Made by a program: the position numbers and the translations under genes. Source: Lepus europaeus (Eukaryota > Chordata > Mammalia > Lagomorpha > Leporidae). Taken from it: a DNA stretch of 64,000 nt. The notes under the pieces are model-generated. The model had not been told where the DNA came from and did not search any database. It saw only the letters and a program-made list of their open reading frames with translations. The stretch lies in assembly GCF_033115175.1 (NCBI RefSeq), contig NC_084836.1:64471097-64535096 (forward strand), written 5' to 3'. Positions 24,419 through 37,100 of this stretch are shown here, one piece after another. Each line of letters begins with the position of its first letter. Position 1 is the first letter of the stretch.

Positions 24419-24668
24419 GAGAAATCTTGGTAATGACCCATTCCCCCGTAGGCATCCCAGGAACACATCTGACCCTTGCCCTAATCTCCTCCCCGCCGCC
24501 GGGGGAGAATTCTGGGTAACCGATTTCTCAGGTTCCCCCAGAGAATTCTGGGTAGCTATCCGTTTCCATCACCCTCCCCTACCCCCATCCTACTCGTGCA
24601 TAAGTGGCCATTCTTGTTTTCCCCAAAGAATCCTGGGTAACTATTGCTTAGGATTCTGGGAAACTGAC
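24419..24668 (+). repeat. Short dispersed motif array in PAN2 intron 1 or exon 1 region
   Basis: Related 15-19-bp motifs: GAGAATTCTGGGTAAC (24505-24520), GAGAATTCTGGGTAGC (24541-24556), AAGAATCCTGGGTAAC (24626-24641), GGATTCTGGGAAAC (24651-24664), and a weaker GAGAAATCTTGGTAAT (24419-24434). Confidence 0.7.
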
Positions 24669-25134
24669 ATCTCTAGTTCCCCTCACTACCCAGTTCTGGT
24701 GGAAAAGCTCCTTGGACCCCTCAACCTAGCTCTACCCGCTACAGTTCTCGCTCCCTTCACCTGTCCCAGGGTTGAAGTCTCCCGAATGAGCGGGAGGAGG
24801 GAGGGAAAGCAAGGATGAGGTTGGACAGCAGAGTGGTGAGAAGAGAGGGCCCAGAGGAGAGTAAGGATAAGTGTTCCCACCTCCCCACCCCTGTCCTGCC
24901 TGCTTCAACCCCTCCCTGCCATCTCGTCCCTTCCGCCAGCCTCGCGGCGCCCCTGCTCGCATAACCTAGGATCAGTACCCAGACCTACCCGTGACTCAGT
25001 TAACCTCTTTCCCTTTGCAGGCCAGAATGTTCAGTCTAGGCCCGCTGGTGCTGTCTGGCTGAAGGCTGGGTCCCTCATCTAAAGGGACTGTGGCAAGGGA
25101 GGGTGCGACACAGGTCTGATCAACTGCCTGCATC

Positions 25135-28100
25135 ATGAACTTTGAGGGTCTGGACCCTGGATTGGCAGAGTATGCTCCGGCTATGCATTCCACCCTGGAC
25201 CCTGTCCTGGATGCCCACCTGAACTCGAGTCTGCTACAGAATGTGGAGCTGGACCCGGAGGGAGTAGCCCTGGAGGCTCTTCCTGTCCAGGAGTCGGTGC
25301 ACATAATGGAAGGTGTCTACTCTGAGCTGCACAGCATGGTGGCTGAAGTGGGCGTGCCCGTCTCCGTCTCTCACTTTGACTTGCATGAGGAGATGCTGTG
25401 GGTGGGGAGCCACGGGGTAAGAACTGTATCCCTTTGGAGGGGAGTGAAAGGAGCTGCTGGTCTCTGGTCTCTGCCCAAGGAGAGCTGCTTTGCCCAGAGT
25501 TAGAACTGAGTGGAAGTGATGAGTGAGTTAGCTGGGGCTCTAAATCCAGACCAGAGGAGGGTGGAGGCAGAACAGGGGGCCTAGGATCCAGGGATGAGTT
25601 ACACAGGTATTCGTTCTCAGGAGGCATCCTACTTTAGCCTGTTTGCCCTTCTCGTTTTGATTAATCTTGATAATTAGCCATCAGTTAGTCTATAGCCACC
25701 TAAACCTAATCTCTAATGGCTTTCTCTGTTTTCCATTTTTATAATTATAGAATGTTTAGTGAATGTGTCTGCATACCTTACAAGGAATTGTTTTGTCTTC
25801 TCGGGTTGATTTAATCTCAGAGCAGTTATCAATGTGATTTTAAAAAAAGAGATTTATTTGTTTGAAAGGCAGAGTTACAGAGAGAAAAGGAGAAAGAGAC
25901 AGAGATTTTTCCATCTGCTTGTTCACTCCCCAAATGGCCACAAAGACTAGGGCTGGGCCAGGCCAAAGCCAGGAGCTTCATTCGGGTTTCCCATGAGGTT
26001 GCAGGGGCCCAAGGACTTGGTCCATCTTCCACTGCTTTCCCAGGCACTTAGCAGGGAGCTGGATCAGAAGTGGAGCAGCTGGGACTGGAACTGACACCCA
26101 TATGGGATGGGGTGCTGCAGGCCATGGCCTAACCTGCTGTGCCAAAGCGCCAGCCCATCAGTGCAATTTTAAAAAATATGTTTCCGTATTGCCAATATAT
26201 TATGGAGCCATAGATTTTGTAAGAAATAATGTGCTTTGGGGCCGGTGCTGTGGCGTAGTAGGTTAAGCCTGCAGCACCGGCATCCTGTATAGGTGCTGGT
26301 TTGAGTCCCACCTGCTCCAATTCCAATCCAGCTCCTTGTTAATGGCCTAGAAAAGCAGGGCTGGCGCCACGGCTCAATAGGCTAATTCTCCACCTTGTGG
26401 TGCTTGCACACCGGGTTCTAGTCCCGGTCGGGGCACTGGATTCTGTCCCAGTTACCCCTCTTCCAGGCCAGCTCTCTGCTGTGGCCAGGGAGTGCAGTGG
26501 AGGATGGCCCAAGTGGTTGGGCCCTGCACCCCATGGGAGACCAGGAGAAGCACTTGGCTCCTGCCATCGGATCAGCCGCAGCGGCCATTGGAGGGTGAAC
26601 CAACGGCAAAGGAAGACCTTTCTCTCTGTCTCTCTCTCTCACTATCCACTCTGCCTGTCAAAAAAAAAAAAAAAGAAAAGCAATAGAAGATGGCCTATGC
26701 CCTTGGACCCCTGCACCCAAGTGGGAGACCAGGAAGAAGCTCCTGGCTTCCGGCTTTGGATCCGCCCAGCTCTGGCCATTGCAGCTATTTGGGGAGTGAA
26801 CCAGTGGATGGGAGACCTTTCTCTCTGTCTGTCCCTCTGTCTGTAACTATGCCTCTCAAGTAAATAAATACATTTTTATTTATTTATTTATTGACAGGCA
26901 GAGTGGACAGTGAGAGAGAGAAAGGTCTTCCTTCCGTTGGTTCACCCCCCCAAAGGCCACTATGGCTGGTGCGCTGCAGCTGGCGCACTGAGCCGATCTG
27001 AAGCCAGGAGCCAGGTGCTTCTCCTGGTCTCCCATGCTGGTGCAGGGCCCAAGGACTTGAGCCATCCTCCACTGCACTCCCGGGCCACAGCAGAGAGCTG
27101 GACTGGAAGAGGAGCAACCGGGACTAGAACCTGGGGTGCCGGCGCCGCAGGCGGAGGATTAGCTTAGTGAGCCAGAGCGCCGGCCATAAATAAATCTTAA
27201 AAAAAATAATAATAATGTGCTGCCCTTGGTTTACTAATTTACCTTATGGGATGCTGGCACTGTAGGCAGCGGCTTTACCCACTACGCCACAGCGCTGGCC
27301 CCTAATTTACCTTTTACAGGACATGAATTGTTTTTCCATTAGAAGGGATGGACTTTTTTTTTTTGTGACTTACTCCATTTAGTAGGCAGTATCTAGGCAG
27401 AGAAGGAAGCTGAATAAAGCAATCCTTTCCCTTGAGGAGTTTACGGGACACTGAAGGGGAAAAGATTTAAACAGGTAATTCCATGGTGCTAAATGCCAGT
27501 GTGAAAATAGTTACTGGAGGGTCAGAGATGGCCTTCCTTCACCTTACTTCAGGAAGTGATACCTGACTGCTTTTTGAGCTGCCTGCTTGGTGCCAAACCC
27601 TGCTATAAGGTTTGGAATGAGCAGTAAACAAATGAAAAAATACAATATTCTCAGATGTTGGTTTGTACTAAAAAAAAGATTACAGTGTAGTTAGGGAGTT
27701 GAGACAGTGAGGGGTGGGAGATGGTACTATTTTAGAACAGAAGATGTCTGATAAAGTCACCCTTGAGTAGAGAGACCTTTATCCAGGCTAGGATGACCAT
27801 TCTATGTTTTCTAGAAGGAAGAGAAGGAACCATGCAGATATTTGGAGAAAGAACCTTCTAGAGAGCTTCATATGCTGTGTTGAAAGAGTTTAGATTTGAT
27901 CATCCAGGATTTCTATCTGGAATGACAAGGTGTGGCTTGCCTCTAGGCAATGCTGAAGTAGCAGGATATAGTTTGGCTTAAAGAAGATGGAGCAGGACTC
28001 GGATCAATTTGCAGACTACCATAGTAGCTCACGTAAAATGTGACAAAGAGGGTGGGCATTGTGTCCCAGCAGACTAAGCTGTCACTTGGGATTCCCACAT

Positions 28101-31100
28101 CCCATATCAGAGTGCCTGGGAGCCAGTCCCACCTCTGCTTCCCATCCAGCTTCCTGCTAAATGTCCACCCTGGGAGAGCAATGAGTGACAGCTGAAGTAC
28201 TTGATTCCCTGCCACCAGTGACGGAGACCTGGCGTTCCTAGCTCCTCTGCTCAGCCTGGCCAAGCCCTGCCTGTTACAGGCGTTTGTGGAGTGAACCAGC
28301 GGATGGAAGATGTCTCTGTCTCTCCTTCTGTGTCACTCTGCCTCCCCTCCAAAAAAAAAAAAAAAAAGAAAAAACATAAACAGCAGGAATGAAGGCCTGA
28401 AGGATGCACTGCAGAGATGGGTACATAAGAACAGACTTGGGAAATATTTAGGAAGTGAAATAAACCGGACTTGACTATTCGATGACTTAGTCAACTGAGT
28501 GGATCAGGTAACATAGAGAATATAGTACGAAGAATTAAAATGGGATCAAAGTGGTGAATGCCATTAAAAATATAATGAATTTGAGGTTCTCAGGGCTATC
28601 CAAGGAGAGATGATGTTTAGTAGGCATTTGGATCTCTAAGTCTGAAGCTGAGCTAGGGAAGGAAATGAGGCTTCATTGCCTTTAAGACGTTTCACTGAAA
28701 CCTTGGCAGTGGAAGACAAGTAGGATGAGAAGACAGTGGGCTGGGAACAGCCGTGATTCAAGAGTGGTCAGAAGGGAAGGGAGCACAGAAGGCCAAGATA
28801 TGAACTAAGAGTCAGGAGAGAAACCAGGAGCAAGTGACCTCATAGGAATCAAAGGGGAATGTGTTTCACATGCTCTGTTCCAGCCTGTGACTCATAGTAC
28901 CCCTTTCCCAGCTGGCTGGCAGGGACTAGGACTGTGGAGCATGAGGAAGCTAGCTCCACACTGGGGGATGGGACCATATTCCTGACTTTTGTCTTTTTTT
29001 TTTTTTTGGACAGGCAGAGTGGATAGTGAGAGAGAGACAGACAGAAAGGTCTTCCTTTTGTCGTTGGTTCACCCTCCAATGGCCGCTGCGGCTGGCGCAT
29101 CGTGCTGATCCGAAGCCAGGAGCCAGGTGCTTCTCCTGGTCTCCTATGCGGGTGCAGGGCCCAAGGACTTGGGCCATCCTCCACTGCCTTCCCGGGCCAT
29201 AGCAGAGAGCTGGCCTGGAAGAGGAGCAACCGGGATAGAATCCGGCGCCCAAACCGGAACTAGAACCTGGTGTGCCGGCGCCACAAGGCGGAGGATTAGC
29301 CTGTTAAGCCATGGCGCCGGCCGACTTATTTTTTTTAAGATTTATTTTATTTATTTTGAAAGACAGAGTTATACAGAGAGGTAGACAGAGAGAGTCTTCC
29401 ATCTGCTGGTTCACTCCCCAAATGGTCACAATGGCTGAAGCTGAGCTGATCTGAAGCTAAGAGCCAGGAGCTGCTTCTGGGTCTTCCGTATGAGTGTGGG
29501 GGCACAAGGACCTGGACCATCCTCCACTGGTTTCCCAGGCACATTAGCAGGGAGCTGAATCCGAAATGGAGCAGCTGGGACTCAAAGTGGCGCCCATATG
29601 GGATGCTGGCACTGCCTGCTGGGGCTTTAACCTGTTTTGCCACAGCATTGGCCCCTCCTGACTTTCTGAACACTGTCCGAAGCAACTGAGGCATTACCTA
29701 TTCACAGAGTCACTATAAGGATAAAATGAAGGATTTACAAATATACTTTGTAATACATTAACCAAATGTGAGACAGTATTTTTTTTTTCTTTTTACATGA
29801 GACAGTATTATCCGTTTCTTTATTGCTAAGATGACTGGTCCCTGGCCTTATACCCCAGTTGCTACTAGCTAGAAAGGCCAGGAAAGAAAGGAGAAAAGCT
29901 AAGCAAGGCCTACTTCTTGACCTGTATTGGGGTGGCCCTGTCCCTGCACTGTGGTGTACCTGTCGTTTCCTTCCCCAACAGGGCCATGCCACTTCATTTT
30001 TCGGCCCAGCCTTGGAGCGCTACTCATCCTTTCAAGTCAATGGCAATGACGACATTCGACAGATCCAGAGCCTAGAGAATGGTATTCTTTTTCTCACCAA
30101 GAACAACCTCAAGTATATGGCCCGTGGGGGCCTCATTATATTTGATTACCTGTAAGTGGCTTTGGACTGGGGAAGAGGGAACGCACAGCATAGGAAGGCT
30201 TGGGGTTGGCAGCCTGGGAGGCCCTGGTCTCTTAGCCTCTCCTGTTCCCCCGCAGGCTGGATGAGAGTGAGGATATGCACAGCCTCCTGCTGACCGACAG
30301 CAGCACTCTCCTTGTTGGTGGGCTGCAGAGCCACATATTGGAGATCGATCTTAACACTGTCCAGGAGACTCAGAAGGTACAGGGGCAGGCAAGGCCCATG
30401 CAGGGTCTGAGGTTAGGGGGCTGGGCCAGGGCCAGTGTATGCTCGGGCTGGTGGGTGACCTCGCAGTTACCCCGTTCTCTGGGAAAAATCATCCGTCCCA
30501 CTGGTTTTCCCTGCTTCCCTCTGCAGTATGCAGTGGAGACACCTGGAGTCACCGTCATGAGACAGACGAATCGCTTCTTCTTCTGTGGCCACACATCCGG
30601 CAAGGTCCTCTCCCCCACAGCACCCTGTTTCCCTGGATGTCTGATGGGCTTCTGCTTCTCCTCCATTCTGCCCGTGGAGTGGTGGCCTGGAGGCGGGGGA
30701 CTAGAAGGGTGAAGTCACTTCCTGCTCAGTTACATCACCCTGTGTGGTCGTCTCGCAGCCTCATGTTTTCTGTCGTGACTCAGTGCCTTGGAGGCAGAAG
30801 GGTGAACACGAGTTCTCCAGCTCTTGGCTTCCGTTTGCCTTTTCTGAGTCCTACCTGTCCATATGCTCTAGTGCCAGTTCTTCTGGTCATGACCTCACAG
30901 CGTCAGGCGGGTGGCAGATAACTCTTCCTGATAACAGGGCTGGCAGATAACAGACTGTCTCTTCTTTAGATTTCCCTGCGAGACCTCCGCACTTTTAAGG
31001 TGGAGCATGAGTTCGACGCCTTCTCGGGGAGTCTGTCAGACTTTGACGTGCACGGCAACCTCCTGGCTGCCTGTGGCTTCTCCAGCCGCCTCACTGGCCT

Positions 31101-34100
31101 GGCCTGCGACCGGTTCCTTAAGGTGTACGACCTGCGCATGATGCGTGCCATTACACCGCTTCAGGTCCATGTGGATCCCGCCTTCTTACGCTTCATCCCC
31201 ACGTATACGTCTCGGCTCGCCATCATCTCTCAGTCGGGTAGGAAGGAGATATCGGAGCAGGTAGCAGAGGTCAGTGAGTGAAGGGGAAATTGGCCCCAGG
31301 AGGAGTACTCTCCCAGAAACCTCTTTGTGGAGAAAAGAAGTAACCTTTCACCAGGGTCCCACAGTTTCACTGGGGTTTGGGTAGAGTTTAGAGCTTTGAT
31401 TTGTTTTCCCCCCACTTTGGGTGTGAGGAACACCAGAAAAAGAGATAGTGTAGGGAGAGTCACTCTTAGAATGGCTCCTGTGGCTTATGGGAAGGGGTCA
31501 GAGGACATGCTGCCTCTAGACGTGCCTCAGGTGTGGCCTGGGTATCAGGGCACCTGGGTAGGAAGGGCTCCTTTCACATCGCAGGGCTCACTGAGCTTTT
31601 CCTCCCTCCTAGGACAGTGCCAGTTTTGTGAACCCACCGGCCTGGCCAACCCAGCAGACATCTTTCATGTGAATCCTGTGGGTCCTCTGCTAATGACATT
31701 TGATGTGTCAGCCAGCAAGCAGGCCCTGGCCTTTGGGGATTCTGAGGGCTGTGTGCACCTCTGGACTGACTCCCCTGAGCCTTCTTTCAACCCCTACTCC
31801 CGTGAGACTGAGTTTGCTTTGCCCTGTCTCGTGGACTCACTACCTCCTCTGGACTGGAGCCAGGACCTGCTGCCTCTTTCCCTCATCCCTGTGCCACTCA
31901 CTACCGACACACTTCTCTCTGATTGGCCTGCTGCCAACTCCGCTCCAGCCCCCAGGTTGTACCTCACCTCTGGGCCCAAAGGAGGGAGGGGGAAAGGACT
32001 GAGCTACCTGAATCCTCTGCTAGCCCTGTCATTATTTACCACTTTCCTGGTTTTTGTTTACCTTCCGTATTTTCTTTCTGGACCCTTGGGGTTGGGAGTG
32101 GATGGGTGGACACTGTGACCCTTTAAGCCCTAGACCTGTACTGGATTATAGGCGAGCACCTCCCGTGGATGCAGAGATTCTGCGCACCATGAAGAAAGTA
32201 GGCTTCATTGGCTATGCCCCCAACCCCCGCACCAGGCTACGTAATCAGGTGTGTTCAGAGGGGACAGAGTCGGCCCCGCCCCAGTCCACTGGCATTGCTC
32301 CTTTTGTCTTTATTGGTCTTTTGGTTTTAAACAGTTCGTAAAGGCTTTTGGGGACCTCTAAAATATTGACAGAGCTGTATTAGGTGTTAGGGAGGAATTG
32401 GAGACTTCAAAGATGCAGTCCCTGTTTTTAGGAAGTTTAGTGTGTGGTTGGTGAAGGTGAGACATTGCTGTATCAGAAATTGCTTCCATGCTGTTGCTGA
32501 ATGCTAAAGGAACATCTAAGCATTCAGTGCCGGAGATGCTAGAGTAGTCGGGGACGGCGCCATGAAGGAGGAGGCTGCTGGGCAGGACAGGTGCAGTAGG
32601 GCAGGCAGATGGTAATACAGAACAGGCACGGTGAGAGCAGCGTTAGGAAAGGTCTCAGAGGCATAAATGCAAGGGCCACTTCTGCGGGGGCTCTGAGTCC
32701 ACCAGCCCGGCTGCAGGAGACTTGGCATTGGGAAATCAAGAGAGAGAGAAAGTTAGAAAGGGCCAGGCTGGGAGCCTGGCGTGCCAGTGTGTAGTAGTGA
32801 CACACCGAAAGCAGCCTTCTGGGAGGGTTAGTTTGGTGGTGGTGAGCTAGAGAGTGAACACAGGGAGACCCATGTGGCAGCTGTCACAGCTGCGCAGCTG
32901 CGATGACGCAGAGGGATGGCAGTGAGAATAAAAAGGAGGAAGTAGGGGTTGGGCATTTAGCCTATCAGTTAAGACACCTGCGTCTCATATCGGAGTACCT
33001 GATTTCACTTCCTGGCTCTGGCTCCTGATTCTGGCTTCCTGATAATGCAGACCCCGTGAGACAGCAGCGATTGCTCAAGTAATTGGACTTCTGCTATTCG
33101 TGTGAGAGACCTGGACTGAGTTCTTCAGTTCCTGGTTTTGGCTCCCTGGAGGCCTAGTCCTGGTCATCATGAGCATTTGGGGAGTGAACCCCTGGATAGG
33201 CTGTCTCTTTTTCTGTCTAGCTCTTTTTCTACCTCTCAAAAAAAAAAAAAAAAGAAAAGAAAATTTAAAAAAGGCAGATGCTGAGAATGCCATGAAAATA
33301 GATAGTTTAGGACTTGATGGCTCTTTCAGCATTGGGATAAAGGTGAAGGAGAAGCCAAAGATGGTGAAGATCCAACAAGGATAACTCTTTTTTTTAAAAC
33401 TCTAGATTCCTTACCGACTCAAGGAGTCGGACAGTGAATTTGACACCTTCAGCCAGGTCCCCGAGTCACCAATAGGGCGGGAAGAGGAGCCACATCTGCA
33501 CATGGTTTCTAAGAAATACCGCAAGGTGCTAAGGGACAGCATGGCAGGGGCCCTGTGGGATGTGGGGCAAGGTGCCCTGGGAGGGAAATGGTACATGAAG
33601 GAGTTGAAGGACTCTGTCAGGAGGCCTTCACCTACGACCTGAGCCCAAGAGAGAGGATCTGGGCAAGGCTGTGGCTACTGGGGAGGTTTGGGGGGAACTC
33701 TCAGGATCTCCTCGTCCCTACTCAGACTGTTTCCATCTCAGGTGACCATCAAATATTCCAAGCTGGGGCTGGAAGACTTTGACTTCAAACATTACAACAA
33801 GACCCTGTTTGCTGGACTAGAGCCTCACATCCCCAATGCCTACTGTAACTGCATGATCCAGGTAAGGGTTGGTATTCCCATGGCTTGAGTGGGCTTATTG
33901 CCTGTGGCTCCTCACCCCCGACTGTACTCTTTCCAGGTCTCCTCAACCAAGCCCACCTTCCCGTGGTCGCCTCTGCCATTCCTTGTTGCCTCACAACCTG
34001 AGGTCCCCTCTGTGGGCTCCAGTGCTCATGGATGGCCCCTGCCTTGTATCCCCCATCAGCTCACCTCACTGCTGCATCTCTCATCTTCCCTGTCCCAGTT

Positions 34101-37100
34101 GCCTGCACCAGTTCTGCTCTCCCCTCCAGGTGCTCTACTTCCTGGAGCCTGTTCGCTGTCTCATCCAGAACCACCTTTGCCAGAAGGAGTTCTGCCTGGC
34201 CTGTGAGCTGGGATTCCTCTTCCACATGCTGGACCTCTCTCGTGGCGACCCTTGCCAGGTCAGTGCCTGGAGACCTGGGACACTTAAAGTGGACGGAGAA
34301 GGGAGGTGGACAGCAGGCAGCGGCACTGCAGTGCAAATGACCCCCAAAGAGAAAACGATTCCTTTCCTCCAACACACTTGCAGGGCAGTAATTTTCTTCG
34401 AGCATTCCGTACCATTCCTGAGGCCTCAGCCCTTGGTCTGATCCTGGCTGACTCGGACGAGGCTTCCGGCAAGGGCAACCTGGCCAGGCTCATTCAGAGG
34501 TGGAATCGCTTCATTCTCACCCAGCTGCATCAGGATATGCAGGAGCTGGAAGTGCCCCAAGCTTACCGTGGTGCTGGAGGCAGCTATGGGATCAGGTCAG
34601 GAATAGTGGTAACTCCCGTGACAAGCCCCTGGGTGCCTCAGGGGGTCTCCAGCTCCCTCAGCGTGCCTCTGTCGCCCTCCCCACTCTTAGCAGCTTTTGC
34701 TCATCGGGGGACTCTATCATTGGGCAGTTGTTCAGCTGCGAGATGGAGAACTGCAGCCTGTGTCGCTGTGGCAGCGAGACCGTGCGCGCCTCCTCCACTC
34801 TGCTCTTCACGCTCTCCTACCCTGAGGGTAGAAACAGTGGGATCCCCTGCAGCCGGGTCGGGAAGGCTCCCCAGCACGTCCTGGAACACCAAGGAGGGGG
34901 CTTGGGGGGTTAACTGGGGCTGAGAGGAGAGCCTGGGATGAAGCATCCAGTTTCTCCTCAGATAAAACCGGGAAGAACTATGACTTTGCTCAGGTGCTGA
35001 AGCGAAGCATCTGCCTGGAGCAGAACACACAGGCCTGGTGCGACAACTGTGAAAAGTACCAGCCCACGGTGAGCGGGCTCTTGCACCTGACTAGTCCTGC
35101 TGTGCTGGGGACTTGGCCGTGGGCCCATTTGGGGCTGGCTCTGTTGGCACTGCCACCTAGGTGTCTTATTGGGAGTGGGAGGAACCCCAGTTCTTAGGAT
35201 GCAGGCCCCAGGCCTTACTGTTCCTGTCCAGGATTCTTTCCCCATAGATTCCTGGCTACCCCTTCTTTGTTTTATCCTCAGATTCAGACCCGCAACATCC
35301 GTCATCTGCCAGACATTCTTGTCATCAATTGTGAGGTCAACAGCTCCAAAGAGGCCGATTTCTGGAGAGTGCAGGCTGAGGTCAGGACCAGGGCTGAAAA
35401 CAGGCCTGTCGAGGCGTGCCTTTCCTGGTCTCCCCCTAGGGCCACCTTCTGTTTGTGCTTATGTTCCTAAACAATCAAGTTTTCCCCCCTGTGTTCAGGT
35501 TGCCTTCAAGATGGCAATGAAGAAGCATGGTGGGGAAGTCGTCAAGAACAAGGAGTTTGCTCGGGCTGACCGGTAGGCACCGTCTTGGGAGCTATCGAAG
35601 GATGGTGTTACCTGGCAGATCTTGTTACCAGCTGGATCTCTGCAGGACACATCGATTCCTCTGTGCTGACAGGAAGGAAGTGGGGAGTCCTGAAGGTGCA
35701 CTGCTCTGTCCCTCCATGGAGGAGCTGAAGAATGTCTGGCTTCCTTTCTCCCTTCGCATGAAGATGACCAAGAACAAAGGGCTGGATGTTTGCAATTGGA
35801 CTGATGGGGAGGAGGTGCAGGTTGTTGAAAAACTGGGAATGGGGGCAGGGAGGATACGGGAGAGGAGGTGGGACAGAAGGTGAAGCTGGCTGGGGAAAGG
35901 TGGAACTTAGTAAGGGAATGAGGCCTGTGATTTACAACTTGTAAGATCTTCCAGATCAGCTCAGGTCAGCCCTGGGAGTCGTAGATGGGCTAGGATGGAA
36001 ATAACCCACCCTGGTCCCCCATTCCCTATACCCCCAACTCCCTGTCCTCTGTCCCCATCCCCCCTTCCTTCCCTATCCTTAAACTTAGCTTAGCAGCCTG
36101 GGTGCCCCCCTCACAGTGGGGCCCAGCCAGGGCAGAGGAGGAGCATGGTGTCTATGTGTATGACCTGATGGCTACTGTGGTACACATCCTGGACTCACGC
36201 ACAGGGGGCAGCCTGGTGGCTCATATCAAAGTTGGAGAGACGTACCACCAGCGCAAGGAGGTGAGTGAGGTGGCACAGGGCAGGGACATTCCTGGGGATG
36301 GCCACAGTGGAGTCCCAGGTCTGTCGCCGAGTCTGAGACAGTGGTCCAGCCATCACTCTGACATACATCTTCCTGTGCCTCCACAGGGCGTTACTCACCA
36401 GCAGTGGTATCTCTTCAATGACTTTCTCATCGAACCCATCGATAAGGTTAGTTGCTGCACGTTCCACTCCACCTTTCTTCTCCCCTTTTCCTAGCATCTT
36501 CATCCTTGGGGCCTTATAGAAAGCCAGGCAAAATCAAGAGGGAGGGATCCTCAGGAATGAAAAGTATTAGCAGAGTTAAAAATAGCACCCGGGTCCTGGC
36601 TTCTGCCTGGCTTGGGGAAAAGGACAAGGGGGTGTATGCAAAGGCCATAAGTGCTTTTTTTCTTCTATAGCATGAAGCTGTGCAGTTTGACATGAATTGG
36701 AAAGTACCCGCTATCCTTTATTACGTGAAAAGAAATCTCAATTCCAGATATAACCTGAACAGTAAGTAACAAAGAGTGGACCCGCGGGTATGGGCAGTTT
36801 AGATAGTTTAGATAGGACTTTAGGAAGAGATTTGGGATATAGTGTCTTAGTATTTTGGATTGGTAACCAGCATTAATATTTCTGGGCACACTAAAAAGAT
36901 TTCTGCTTACTTATTTTAATTATGTTTAAAAACATTGTTCATTCATTTATTTGAGAGGCAGAGAGACAGATAAACAGAGAGGAGAACTCCCCTCTGCTGA
37001 TTCATTCCCCAAATGCCCACAATGGCTGAGGCTGGGCCATGCTGAAGCCAGAAGTTGGGAACTCAATCTAGGTCTCCCACGTGGGTAACAGGAACCCAAC

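Larger units (their letters stand above)
26238..27210 (+). mobile_element. C-SINE host carrying two nested C-SINEs
   Basis: Outer duplication AATAATGTGCT at 26225-26235 and 27211-27221. The host's head, body and tail are at 26238-26357, 26674-26871 and 27186-27210. Confidence 0.9.

Noticed and set aside
31327-32118. 263-codon plus-strand ORF
   Set aside because: It is PAN2 exon 31613-31955 plus open reading into both flanking introns, not a separate gene.
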